DNA of 64,000 nucleotides from Astrocystis sublimbata (Eukaryota > Ascomycota > Sordariomycetes > Xylariales > Xylariaceae), in NCBI GenBank assembly GCA_022453515.1, contig JAJNNY010000007.1, positions 496,001-560,000 of the forward strand. Reading direction: 5' to 3'. Shown one piece after another: positions 33,555 through 45,845 of the stretch. A program made the translations under genes and the position numbers. The notes beneath the pieces were generated by a model, which was given only the letters and a program-made list of their open reading frames with translations, searched no databases and was not told where the DNA came from. Numbering within the stretch: position 1 is the first letter of the stretch; each line of letters starts with the position of its first letter.

Positions 33555-36500
33555 GGAGTTGCAGCAAGGCAGAGATTCCTCGATGGCGCAGAGACGCACG
33601 GACGGTGCAGGTATGCACATATTCCGCGATGCAGAGTCTACCTAGTATATCCATATGATACACCTACTATATGTAGGTAGGTAGTCTTCCAAGTTGTATA
33701 CGTGTCTATGCTAACGCTGCATCTGCGTCTGCGTCTGCGCCTGCGTGTGCTGCAGAAAGTAGCACTTGGGTCGCAGAGCTGTGTGGGTCGGAACAACTCT
33801 GCAGCCATCTGAATTTAGTGTTCACCGAGTCGATCACCGAAGGCATGGAATGTTCCGCCGTCGTATATTGGAACCCATCAATCATAATCATGTATGCGAC
33901 TGTATACGACTGCAGGCTGCGGAAGGAGTTGCCTACTTGCGGTGCAGTGGCATTTCCACTCTTCTGTCGTCATGAGGGTATATCACAATCGCGCACAAGG
34001 CGGGTGAGCCACCTAACCTCCAACTATCTACCTACCTACGGTAATCTCGGCAATTAAACTACCTTCATATACTGCCTAGGCTAAGCGCGCACGTCCTCTG
34101 GAACCGGGAGCACTGTCTGTTGCTTACAGTAATAGGTATAAAGGAGGGGGGAAACGGAGGAGAGCGACTAGACCTACAGCAGGCCCGCGCTAGGCTGCTG
34201 CTGTAACTCGTCTCGCCTTGGTTACTTACTTGGTCCGTATTAGCAACGCGGCCCGGCACGGGACGGGAACAGAACATGCTCAACAAGCTCGAATTTATTT
34301 CTGACAGCAAGCTAACCTCAGCTGTTCAGTCTACTTACCTATAGCCAAAGTAAAGTAGCATGCATGGGCTGATGGGTACGATGGGCTCTCTCCATCTTTC
34401 GCACATACTCTCTTACGCCCTCTGTCTCGGCGCGCTGCCCGCACCACCGCCACCAAGCCTGGCGAGCCTGGCTCCCATCGTGAGAAATCTAGGTCGGTCC
34501 CAAGCAATGTGGCGTTCGTTTACATCTTGAAGACGCAATGCCTTACGGCGTTATTTCCGGCGCATCTAGATGGCGCCGTGCATCCCATCTAGGTCGTGCA
34601 ACAGATCGTCGCTGCTGGGCCGGGCTTCCATCGTTCCGCCCCGGTTTCGGCCAAGGAAAACAAAAGCTGAAAATATCAGATGAAGGGCGATAACGATGAA
34701 TCGTGGCGTTCGTGGCCTCACAGCCGTTTCGATTGCGCATGGCTCGCTTGTGCGCAGTAAAACGGCGGCGTGAGTTTGGACGATGCCGCAACCACAGTGG
34801 CTTGCGAGATCTTGAAACGCTGTCGGAATGTTTCGAGGCCAGACTGTTGGTCGCTCGGCAATGCGGCCGCAGCAGGCTGCTTCATTGACCTGCTGATCGA
34901 TGGCCGAAGCAATACCAACCCCCAAGCTTACGTACGGGCGCACGAGCTGCGATGCAAGGTGCGCTCTGCGAGATACAACACAGCTCTTCGCTTAATATGC
35001 CGTCACTACGCCCTGTGACATGTCGTATATACGAAGCTGCATGTTCAAAGAACGAGGAGGGATTCTAATCCTGCTGCATGCGGTCACTTCGTGACTTTAA
35101 AAGGAACTCCATTGCCTAGAATGGTATATGCAGCTTCTTTTACGAGCCACTTGCTGGCCTACGTCTACTTGGCATTCCTACTTCACGTCGTTTTGCTGCC
35201 CTTCTAAACAATGATGACCCGAATCCAAGCGTTGGCATACCTAGCTAGGTACATATCATTCATCCGAGTTCCGGGCAAGCAGAGGTGACTCAATGTCACA
35301 AAAACCTTCGCGGCGCATGCGTGATATGACAACCTCAAATTCACAGAGCTGAGTGTCGACCTAGGTAGCCGCGTGTTCCGGAATGCCCTTTATAGCATCG
35401 TCCTCTTTGCCGTGCTCAGCAAGCTCGTCGGGGTTCGTATTGATTCCTCGCCCAGCCGCCACTCACATGTACAATTCGATGTCTCGTGCCTAGCCCAGAC
35501 AAAGGGCCAGCCGTATGAGGAACTAGGAACATACGAGCGGATTTCTCCTAGGGTCGTTCCTCAGCTGCTCGTGGCATGACTTGTCAGATTAAGACTACAA
35601 TGAGATGGAACTGACTAACACTCATACACCTTCACGACACTGGCAAACAGGTGCCAGGCGTTTTTTGGTATGCAGCCCAAGTGGTATGTTCTTCTCAATT
35701 TTCAAGATGGTGCAAGTGCAAGAGCAGGCAAAAAACCCCTTCTGCCCTGCGTAGGGCAAAAATGTTGGACTCCTGAACTGGGACCCAACAGCTTGATGTA
35801 CCCGGGAGGATAAGTCTCACCTTTCAAACGCCTCATCATGACGGCGAAGAAGCGGAGAGAGCAATAGGTAGGTTTGAGTTTGTAAGGCTTGCGTATTCTT
35901 GAAGCTCTCATGTTCATAGCAGCGAATGGAGGCTCGGTGATATCGGACAAGGTGTTATGACTTGCAAGGTGAGTCAGAAATATATAGGTCTCGTTCTGGT
36001 ACCTCATGTAATGGATAATGAGCAATTACAGCGTTTGCTACGCATTGACAATGCATCGAATATCACCCAGTCAATAGACTGTGCTCTATAACTAACTTCC
36101 AAGCTATAAACGACGCAGACTGATCCCAGACATTGTTTATGGGGACTATTCTGAACGGACGATTGCCTTCAATTATACTTCAATTGCCAACAACACACGA
36201 AGGTTTATAGTTTGTTATAGCCGTTTGTGTCACGGTGGATTGTACATCCGTACTTACCTCTTCACGAACTAGCAAGAAATAACACGACAAGACGTAAATG
36301 ACAAGCTGTGCAGCAGTCCGTGAGACGATAGATATTGTAAGTATTCATTTTCAATTATCATCTTCAGCGTTACGGTTAAGCCGTCCACACCACCTCCTTG
36401 CAACGTACAAACAACGCAAGGCTCGACGTATTTCTATCTATTTACATGACATCGTGATTGATAGACCCCCTTTGCGCACCCCATAGTTCATTATCCTGAG

Positions 36501-37098
36501 TTTATTATCCTGTGTGCATGTCCTTCTTGTGTGTAAAGCAAACAAAATCCCAAATGCACCGCGCCCCTTGCCCATCAGATTGGGAATTTCCAGAAACGCC
36601 GTAACCTGCGCCGTCGCAGATATTATCCCCGAATGATCCATGCCCATATGTGGAATGAAAATCGATGATGTAGATGAGAATGCCGAAATAGTGTTGATAG
36701 ATAGCCCCTGAATGACCAATATGTGCGAGCGAACTTGCCGATTCGCTGATGTATATCAACAATGTCGAGTAAACTTCCAAAATGGTGACACCGAGCATGC
36801 CGCAAATTGGAGGTACTGGGGATTGGAGGATGAAGATTTCTGGTGTTGCTGTCCTTGGGTGTATGGTAAAATAGTCTCGTAGAAACCAGGACGTAATTCG
36901 CTCATATTAAGCCCGGACCAGACGAGGCGGTACATCAAGCGACGTGCTCCATAAAATGCCCAGTATGATGGTCGTTGTTTCATCTAGTCCGTATAATGTG
37001 CAGCAGCTCATCGCATAGGAAAGCAGCTATGTATGTCTCTTGTACGAGAAGCATAGTATAAGCTATGCTCAGCCGCAGCGACCGAGTAGGGTCATGGA

Positions 37099-37251
37099 CT
37101 ATCCCTCGGACGACCCGGAGCTGCTTTCTGACGTTAAGCTGCCTTGGTGACGGGCCACGTGAACTAGTCGATAGATGCCGAAGGCGATGGCGGCTAGCAC
37201 GATGAATAGGAGGATGATGATGATAGCGATGACATCGTTTTCTTTGACCAT
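37099..37251 (-). CDS. Small single-pass membrane protein (50 aa) with a 5' UTR intron
   Basis: Not recognised. The predicted 50-residue protein begins MVKENDV, has one strong transmembrane helix of about 21 residues (AIIIILLFIVLAAIAFGIY), a short basic segment (RLVHVARHQG) and a Ser-rich tail (SESSSGSSEG); positive residues after the helix suggest a cytosolic C-terminus. The ATG is at 37251. Upstream, 37397-37328 has a convincing 70-nt intron (GTAAGC donor, CTGACA branch-like sequence, TTTTCGCAG acceptor). Splicing it breaks the longer upstream open frame, which has no ATG start, so a short protein with a spliced leader is the best model. Function unknown; the length and context do not suggest a secreted effector. 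Confidence 0.5.
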   Translation of the reverse strand: MVKENDVIAIIIILLFIVLAAIAFGIYRLVHVARHQGSLTSESSSGSSEG

Positions 37252-38593
37252 TGTGGCGGACGACGGGGGGTTGCCCAGTAGGTCTACCGAAGAGGAGGTC
37301 GAGGCGATTAATGTGCGGGTACCACGACTGCGAAAAGAGAGAATTGTCAGTACTTTGTTTGTTTTAAAAACAGCTGGGAAGTATGTATGCGGCTTACCTT
37401 CTATCAGTAGGAGAGCGAGTGCCTGGAGCAATGGGCGGTGTGGTGTGGTGGCGGAGAAGCAAGGGATAAAAGACGAATTCGTTGCTTCAGTACGACTGTA
37501 GGTAGAAACAGTCAAGTCTAGATGTGTACTATCGATGCTCTCAAAATAAGGTAGGACAGCGTGATGCAAGCTAGAGTATTCGTAAATGCGATATGTGAGG
37601 GGAATGGGAAGGTTACTCAACACAGAGTGATGTGGTGAGACTCGGTGCCCGACACCTTTTAACTGGCGGGTTGCCCTGCCATCCCGCCCGCAGTAAATAG
37701 CGAGGCTGGTGCCGCAAAGTGGGAAAACGGGAAAAGCGCAAGGCTGGCAAGGCTGGCTACTGGTCTGGAGAGGCCATATGTCACCAAGTGGGGTCGCAGG
37801 GGTCGATTTGAGACCATTGACTGGTCACTGGTCAGCTCTAGCGTGCGAGGGCAGGGGTCGCAGCATGACAACACGCGAAAACCCCGCGACAGCCCAACCC
37901 AGCCACCAAACCGCGTTAATTACCCGGACCAGCCACCTAGTTGCGCCACTCATCATCTGCGCACGCTGACCTGGTCTCATCTGGGTACCTGCTACCTAAG
38001 CGAACCCGTCAACGCATCATCTCAAAACGTCTCAACAAAGTGCAATTATGACTATGACTGACTGTAATGCTACAATGACATGAGAGCAGCAGCCACATAA
38101 ATCTACATCCCAATTCACCTTTACATTCGTAATTTGTTACACAAGACCCGAGAACCACTAGAGAACGTACTCAAATCGGAATATCTTGTCGCTTATCATA
38201 CACCATGTAAATATACAGGGATGCGTAAGATGCATATGATGATGGAAATCCCTTCAAGGCGGGAGACTGACGTCGCTTTCAGTGGGGTCAGAACACATTC
38301 TTCCAAAGTGGAAGGCGTGAACGCACCCATTCAACCCACCGTATGCCATCAAAGTAGATATCTGTCCCCCCATCCCACCAGCAGCTATGAAGTATACGCC
38401 ATCCACTTCGTTGCAATGACAATGGACCATAGAAGCTCAACCCTCAAATAGTCGGGAGTACCCAATGTGAACAACTCCCAATTCCTGGCGCCCTTTGCTA
38501 CTCTGACCAGAATACACACGCCGCGTATGGTCAAAGATTCCACGTCGTATGCTCGTTGTTAACATGCGCATGTTCTACTTACCGACGTCGCTT
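37252..38593. other. Leader of the small membrane protein gene and 3' flank of the HP1 gene
   Basis: Includes the predicted 5' UTR intron at 37328-37397. No other gene is supported. Confidence 0.5.
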
Positions 38594-39656
38594 TTATTCC
38601 TGCTTGATCGCATCCGCCGTGGGCACAATCTTGACGTGTCGTTCGTAAAATTGCAACATCTACAAAAACCAGGATGACAGCTGGTTAGTCCTGGACTCAC
38701 ACAGAGGCAGTGCATGGAGAGAAGACGAGAGGGAGTCAGAGCATCGGGTAAGTACATACCTTTTGAGGGCAGCGAGAGTATATCACTTTGGTGTCATGCT
38801 GCGTTTTTTGCCCGGTCTTCCAGGTGAGATATACCGTGAGCTTGCCCGTGTTCTCGTCATGACAAGCGTCGATGGACTCCACGTGGTCTTCCCATGACCC
38901 TTGCGGCGGCTTCCAGGCACGGGCACTGGCCGGAGGGGATGTCGAGGCCGGATGGCTGCCGTTGCGTATCCGTTTCGTGCCGTTGGGTGTGCCAGTCGAA
39001 GGTCGTCCGCGCTTCTTGGTCTTCAATGCAGTTTGCGCCTCCTCTACTATTTTCTCTCGCCCGCCTACACTGTCTAGGTATTCGTCTAGGACGACCGCAG
39101 CATTCTCCCTACAAGGACCGGGTCAGAAACCTTCATACCTCCCCATCGCATATGCGCACAAGCGAGAATGAGGGCCATTGACATACCTTAAGTTTTCCTC
39201 TTCCTCCCAGGTCTGATCTGCCTTCTTTTCATAGCCCTCCCACTTGACTTTATATTTCAGAGTGCCCTTCACTGTGGGTCAGGATCAATGCGAGAACACG
39301 CGTATCCTGGACGCGTAGAGGAGTGTCAAGCGACTTACATCGGCCTCGAGCACATGAGCCATGATCTTTTCAACAATGAACCTGACGGTCAAGTTAACAC
39401 TACGGAATGAATCGGCAGGGGGGGCAAAGGCGCACTCGTCCTCATCCAGATCGTCATCGCCATCGCCATCGCCCTCTTCGTCCTGATCGGCCGTTGCGCC
39501 ATTGTCTCCAACAACGTCGAGCATCTCGTTATCATCGTCGACAGCGTTCGGATCGAATGTGGTGGAGCGTTCGGCGGGCGCAGTGGTGGCAGGAACATCG
39601 ATATCCCCCACGACGGATGCTTCGTCGTCGCTGATGGCTAGAATGTGTCGTGGCAT
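38594..39656 (-). CDS. hpo: Heterochromatin protein 1 homologue (chromo + chromoshadow domains)
   Basis: Nuclear reader of H3K9 methylation, required for heterochromatin and, in Neurospora, for DNA methylation. Exons, descending, are 39656-39436, 39381-39339, 39266-39187, 39108-38760 and 38659-38594, 252 aa; introns are 54, 72, 78 and 100 nt. An acidic N-terminus leads to the chromodomain (about 75-125): EFIVEKIMAHVLEADGTLKY, then VKWEGYEKKADQTWEEEENL. The aromatic cage is Phe75 plus the Trp and Tyr of KWEGY; the first aromatic is Phe rather than the usual Tyr. The hinge is basic with an AT-hook-like KKRGRPSTG. The chromoshadow domain (about 175-245) includes WEDHVESIDACHDENTGKL and CPQKMLQFYERHVKI. 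The second intron requires an AAG acceptor: the neighbouring CAG gives an immediate stop, while AAG restores the family sequence. Confidence 0.92.
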
Positions 39657-41526
39657 GTTAATCTATGGGCGCAATGGTTGGCAAAAGCGAAGTGTTGGCC
39701 TAGGGCAATGCGCGTCGAACCTGGGGCAACAGGCGATGCGAAGAGAGAGGCGCGTACCGGGTGGCATTGTTGTGGTTCTCACAATGCGGCTGCGAGGGCG
39801 GTTATCAGGGTCGCGTACTCAGCGTCGCGAGAGTGTGGTTTGAAGTTGGATCGAATAACAGGAGTGGGTGCAAAGAATACCTGGGATGAGACAATCAAGA
39901 GGTGGTGCTGGTGCTGTGCAGGAAGTCGTCGCTCGCGCTCTAGCTTCGACCCGGGTGGCTGGGGATATGTTGATTACCTCTAGGTATGTACCTGGTAGGC
40001 TCGACATGTATGTTCTTGGAACCCAAGGTGCCCAGGTGGGTTAGATTGATCATGTTCAAGGTACAAGGTACATCTTCCATCAGTGCTACCCTGGTCTGCT
40101 TAAGATCGAGTGACCATATGGGCAGAGGGCTAACTCGGGTAAGGTAGCGACCAGCTGGTGTCAGTTGCCGTGCTTATGCGTAGTACCCCGAATATTTACT
40201 TGCAGCAAACGCAGCTCAAGCTCAGTATGACACTTACCCAGCACTTGGCAGGTATTGACATAGAGTAAATGCAGATTAGGATGACAGTTATCACTCGGGT
40301 GTTCTCAATTTCCCACGATTGCATTGGTGAACGTAACTACTGTAGTGACCGAAAGGAGCTTGCTGTTATGTAGCCGCTTGGTTCGTTCGTGAAGCTACCC
40401 CTACCTTCGTGGACTTGCACTTGGGAAGCAGCGACCCCGAACCCAGCGTGCTAGCCTACTAGCTGGTTTTGGTAGACACGAGCCAGCACAGCAAAACGTG
40501 CTACATGTACATGTAGGTAACTTAGGTAAGTGCGAGGTATGTACCTCGGCACGTGTGTAGGAGCTATACAACTGGCATGTCTAGTACATATTCCCCCCCA
40601 TTTACGTATCAAGAGGTTATGGAGTTGGACATTCATATTGAGACATATTAATACTAATACGAGCTTATAGTCTTTGTCGATTTCGATTTCAATCTATCTC
40701 TCTTGGTCTGCACGGATGGTGGCACCATCAGTGATATAGGTAAGTACCTAGGTACTTAGAGCCAGTCCAGCTGGTACCCACATGTAGGTAGGCTCGCTCG
40801 GCTCGGTACCTAGGTAGGTACCTTTCGTAGCGCTCACTACAGACGTAGAAGGGGGGCTCAACTCCACCCGGCTCTCCACCCGGCTCTCCAGCCCGCTGCA
40901 TCCCAGCTGCGACCTGAGATGCTAGTTCTCTCTACCTCTCCAATTGGTCTGCGTGCCGTGCCACGATACGTATTCTGCACACGATCTACCTTAGGTTCAG
41001 GGACTAACCGCAGCTTCCCCTTCCTCCTTCCTGCAGTACCCCTGACTCTCGGGATCTTAGACGAAAGCGAGCGCAGGGTGGACAAAAAGTGAAAAGAGAC
41101 AGCCGCCGACTTTCATTCTCCAAAGAGAACGGCAAGAGAGGAGGGGATTCAACAGATCAGGACGAAACAAGACAGAAGAATCGGCCGGGAGTTTTCAGCT
41201 CTCACAGATCCACGACAGTAGAGAGGCACCTTCTCGAGGTGGCCCGCCAGAGGAACGCACCATCCCATCGTCGAAGTCCTGCGATCTTGCTTGATGTCCC
41301 TGCCGACCTCGCCGACCCCGAAGACCTCGAAGACCTCGTCAGACTCTCAACGGCGGCCTGCATCCCGTGCCTGCATCTTGGATGAACCTCGAGCAGGGTG
41401 AGCTCCCTCGGGGTGCGCTGCCGACGTCCACCACCACCACCAACATCACCATCAACATCACCACCCACAAGCACCATCTCGACGCACTCGACGACGACGG
41501 CGGCTTGCTGCTGACCTGCTCTCAAC
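39657..41526. other. Intergenic region with divergent promoters of HP1 and the zinc-knuckle gene
   Basis: No gene seen. It contains TAGG-family sites, the clearest at 40805-40822. From about 41090 the sequence becomes purine-rich and then C/A-rich, as expected for a transcribed leader of the downstream gene. Confidence 0.55.
40805..40822. repeat. GGTACCTAGGTAGGTACC near-palindrome
   Basis: An 18-bp near-palindrome of the TAGG/CCTA family in the intergenic region upstream of the zinc-knuckle gene. Confidence 0.8.
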
Positions 41527-43776
41527 ATGGCCGATTCTGCCGGCGCCAGTGCCGACACCGCCGGTACTGCCGCAACTGCCGCGGTCGACGACTCAGCCGC
41601 TGCTGCGAAGACGAGCGCCACAAAAGACCGGCAGTGCCCCTACTGTGGCCAGGCCTTCACCTCCTCCTCCCTCGGCCGACACCTCGACCTGTACATCAAA
41701 GCGAAGAATCCGAAACCGCCAGATGGCGTTCACGATGTCGACGCCATCCGCAAGATGCGCGAGGGCATCACCCGGCGCCAGGCAAGGGGCTCGCATGCAC
41801 GCCGCGACGTCTCCTACCCAGGCACCCCCGGCACCCCCGGTACCCCCAGCTATTCCAAGACGAGCCCGGGAGCGGATTCTGTCTTGCGGCCGCCCGCCAT
41901 TCCCAAGGAAGGCCAGTTCGTCGTCGATCGCCAGTCCCTCCCGTACCCATTCCAGCCGACGTGGGAAGCGACCGGCGTGATTAATGACATCCCTGTGACG
42001 ACTTCCGATCATGGGAACGGCGGTAGCAGCTCCTGGGCTTCCTGGCGAGCCAGAGCAAGCCCCGCCAGGGATACTCCCGCCCGCTCCCAGCGGGCGCCGA
42101 GTCGTGTGGCACAAAAAACACAGCTTGACACGAAGCAGCGCATGGCCGAGGCCGTCGACACCGCCCGTGCCGCTGAGCTCGCCTTGAGGGAGTTGCTCAG
42201 TTCCATAAGAGCTGCCAAGTACGTCCGCCGCACATCGCGCATTGCACATTGCCTGATGGACGCTTCTGCTAACCACCCCTGACCTGGAACAGACAGCATG
42301 TCGACATGAACTCGCTGCCCTTCGACTTCGACCCTCTGTCCCTGGATTTTCCCGCGCTTACTCTGCAATGTCTGCAACCGCCGCCGACCCTTTTTTCCTC
42401 CACCCCGCACCCAACCTCGACCTCGTGGTCCATCCAGCCGCCCAGCAAGAAGCAGTATGATGCGCTGCACATGTACTTTCGAGACGAATTCCAGAAGTGG
42501 CGTGTTCATTGTGCCACCGCCGTCACTGCTACCGCCATGGACCTGACCTACCCGCCTTCCGAAACAAGTTTCCCTCGCGACCTGCGCGAAAGCGTCAAAA
42601 AGGCCGAGAAGGCCGCTGCATTGCTGGAAAGACAAGTTCAAGAACACTTACAGTCAACGTACCATGTGTGGGAACAGCTGTCACTCCCACGGCGAGCCGA
42701 GCTCTGGGGTTTGGAGCTGGCGCGCAGCGTTGGCAGGAGGCAAAAGCAGCTCGATAAGTTCAAGGAGACGGAGTTTACCATCAAGCAAGAAAACGCGAAC
42801 CTCAAGACCCAAATTGAACACTTGAACAGTCTGCAGCAGCCCAGGTAACCCGCCAAACTCTTTTATTCCCTCTTTTTTTTTGTTTCTTTTTTTGACATGT
42901 CTCGGGAGCATAATTTGCCTTGACAGACTACTATGTCTCCGAGATGTCTGCAAGCTCCCGAGTCATGATGCATTTCTTTGGCTATAAGTGGAAATCGCTG
43001 ACCCAAGTGTGACACGCAGGGAATACAGAATCGTGCCGCCCGCGACCCTGCCGATCGAAGAGACATTCATGAACTACTTGCTTGGTATTGGTGCCAGTGG
43101 TGTGCATGGAGTTGCCGTGACCCTCGAGGAGCGACATGTGGATCTTAACACAATGGTTTCCCGCGCCATTGATCGCTGGAAGTCTGTCATCGTGTCGACC
43201 AGAAGTGCCGGCATGGGCAGTCAGAAGTCGCTTGATCAAGTTACTCCAACGGCAACACCCACGAGTGCTACGTCCACGTTACCTCCGCCACCGCCGCCAC
43301 CTCAACGTGGGACGGGGCCGGAGGCGCATCTGTCACAGGGACCCAGAGCCGTGCCCTCGGCACCTGCTGCCGCCGCTACCGGAGCGCAAGATGAAGACGA
43401 CGAGGACGAGAACGAAGAAGAAGACAGCGAAAAGGATGATGGAGAAGACATGGAAGGGGAAGACGATGAGGAAGAAGATGAGGAAGAAGGGAACAGCGAC
43501 GCCGACGCCGATGCCGAAATGGATGAAGGGGACGGCTTTGCGCCCGATGCTCCATCCACCGCGAAGAGACAGTCGCAGATACAGCCTCAAATCGAAGTAC
43601 CGAAGATGCGAGGTCATAGAGGGCTTACTCTCAGACGGTCCATGCCAGGTAACGCTGCAGCCGCGCAGATGAATTCCCGGCGCCGGCAGCCGCAAGGGCA
43701 CACGAATAGCGTTGGCCATACAACAGCTGATGCCAACCAAGGGGTTGTCGCTGACGATCCCATGTTCAGTAAGTAA
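41527..43776 (+). CDS. Uncharacterised zinc-knuckle, coiled-coil and acidic-tail protein
   Basis: Family not recognised. Exons are 41527-42218, 42293-42844 and 43020-43776, 666 aa; introns are 74 and 175 nt. After an Ala-rich N-terminus comes a compact C2H zinc-binding motif (Cys37, Cys40, His52: CPYCGQAFTSSSLGRHLDLY). A GTP repeat and Arg/Ser-rich linker follow. The middle contains FDFDPLSLDFPALTLQC and a helical, coiled-coil-like region ending TIKQENANLKTQIEHLNSLQ. Next come EYRIVPPATLPIEETFMNYL and a segment with VDLNTMVSRAIDRWKSVI. The C-terminal third has a poly-Pro run, a strongly acidic Asp/Glu block of about 60 residues, and basic SRRRQPQ. The composition suggests a nuclear protein. 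The end is uncertain: the stop at 43776 overlaps a good GTAAGT donor, and splicing to an acceptor at 43850 would extend the protein to 43981. Confidence 0.8.
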
Positions 43777-45845
43777 ATCACCTGATGTTTCTCTTTTCCC
43801 CTTCCCGTCTGCTCGATTTCATTCTGTGACCGCCCTCGACTTGGCCTCAGAGTTCCTATGGGGTAGCATTCCAGTTGAAAATTACCATTTGCTAACAATG
43901 CGAAGTGGACTAATAGATTATTTTCGAGTGAGCGAGCGAGCAAGTAAGCGATCATATACGGGCGTTCAAAAAGGGATATAGAGGTACTCGGTACAGAGTA
44001 TCGAATGGCATATGAAAGGCGATCAGTTAGTCTTCCTTGCTCCCCTCCATCCATGGAGGGTTATCATCTGTGGTGCTGCGGGTGTTATATATTAGACGAA
44101 GAGGGAACTGTTTGTTTTCTAGAGAGATTTCTCCATTCTTGCCTTTGCCAACAGCTGAGCGGACGTTACTCTCTTGGGGTTGGATAAGAACCGAAACCCT
44201 GTTCCAATGCGTCTGAATCGTGTTTTCAGCGAGACACTGCTTGCCTTACCCTAAAGTCTTACGCATGCCCCAATCGGATAGTTTACACATATAGTCTCGC
44301 AAACTGACTGTTTTCATCTTGTTCTATATATTACAACCACCGAGCCCTACCTACTAAGCCCTATTTTAGCACACGCAGTGCTATAAGTATATTATGATTA
44401 TGCCAAAGGACGGAGTTCAAGGTGTGTCATATGAGAAGAAGTTGACTGTATAAGCTAGGTGTGCGTATGTAAAGACCTCAATAGGTTGAAACTAACTCAT
44501 ACTATGCCATCCCTCCATAGTAGGTCCAACTCTCGGCATCTGGATGAATCGCAGTCACCAACTTGTTCGGCAACAAGATGCAATCGATAATTAGCAATCG
44601 TTCCTATGAACCAAACTTCTCGGCTTCAAAGATCTTCCAGATTAAGACTCATGTCAACCACAAGAGGTGGTAAATTTTTACGCCATTATGAATTAATACC
44701 GGCTTGAAACGAGATCCGATCAAGAATAATTACACAGTTTTGATAATCGAACGCATGCACGGAATTGTAGCATATCCTCACACAGCTCTTGTACAAATTT
44801 AAAGCTCTCTAGGTAATAGGTCTTAGACCTTAGATACCTAGGTAGCTAGTAGAGGTTCCCTCGTTTGTGACTAGGTGGAACGTGATCATGAATAAATTGG
44901 ATCCAAAGGTTTATATTCTAAGAAAGTCACCCTCGAAACATTGCCTGGCTTGGCTGGACGGGTTAATTATGAAGTTTTTCCGATTACACAGTGATGGTAC
45001 CTAGACTGTCAACACCTTGCCTTGTTTACTTGTCCCAACTCTGATCAGTCCCGTTTACCCTTCAAGTGTAGCTGCTGCCAGTTATATACACGATCTCGTA
45101 GCCATCCTCATAGATAATGGGTAAAATCTTACCAACGTAACTGTAGTGGCAGTAGCAATACCTAGTATGGGAATGATAAGTGAGAGAATTGGCAATGAAG
45201 GCCAGGGCAAAAAACGTCCTTGATCGTTTGTTTGCCAGAGGTCCGCCACGGAGGAGAACAGTTCACTCATTAGGCTGCGACTGTACCAGTGTTGCTATAA
45301 GATACGAGAAAGAGCACAAAATTAAAGAAAAAGTCGCAACGACGAATGGATTCACCGCGCATGCCAACGGTAGCTGTACGAGCTAATATTCGGTGGTCAT
45401 CACATTCGTAACAACGATGGCAAATGTGTGACCTGTCCATTTAATACATCTGATGCATGTGAATTTGCTGATGAACGCTATGTTACTGACATCTGCCTAG
45501 AGGAGTAGCTTCCACACAAGTAGCTGCAACGGTCTGTATGTCATTGACACTAGCCGGACCATGAATTAATTATATTACCTGATCGAAGCAGAGTGCCCAT
45601 GCTACAGAATCTAGCCAATGCGTCGTATAAAAGCCACCGAAACGCAGTGTTGTTTCGTATAATGAGCTCAAGCAAATCCGATAGCCAGCTTGTTCACTGA
45701 CGCATTAACATCGCCAGCACCCGGGGGCAAATGTCCTTTACCACGATGAGAGTCGCTCCAGCATGAAGCACCGCTGCATATCACGTTCAGTCTAGGTTAT
45801 TCCTTTGTTGTTGCCATCCATATATTAGTCTCTATTACCTACTGA
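43777..45845. other. Intergenic region between convergent genes
   Basis: No supported gene. The first 205 nt may carry an alternative last exon of the upstream gene (43851-43981). The rest is AT-richer with short frames only. Confidence 0.5.

Larger units (their letters stand above)
32015..37098. other. Long intergenic region, no supported gene
   Basis: Five kilobases without a defensible gene. It contains a CGGGA pentamer repeat (32326-32350), TAGG-family sites (32699-32753, 33535-33554, about 33674-33684), and, at 36438-36990 on the minus strand, three overlapping short frames with hydrophobic stretches that could be the remains of a membrane-protein gene. I could not join them into a model. 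Confidence 0.5.

Noticed and set aside
35373..35579. Small secreted-protein-like frame with a hydrophobic N-terminus
   Set aside because: It begins with GTG and has no ATG near the hydrophobic segment, so it is not a credible fungal CDS.
36438..36990. Possible degenerate membrane-protein gene (minus strand)
   Set aside because: Three overlapping frames have hydrophobic pieces, but I could not join them by splice sites or match them to a family with confidence; kept only as a note in the intergenic entry.
42926..43019. Extra exon in the second intron of the zinc-knuckle gene (reads YYVSEMSASSRV...)
   Set aside because: The peptide looks coding-like, but its phase does not match the upstream donor and the compatible phase hits a stop.
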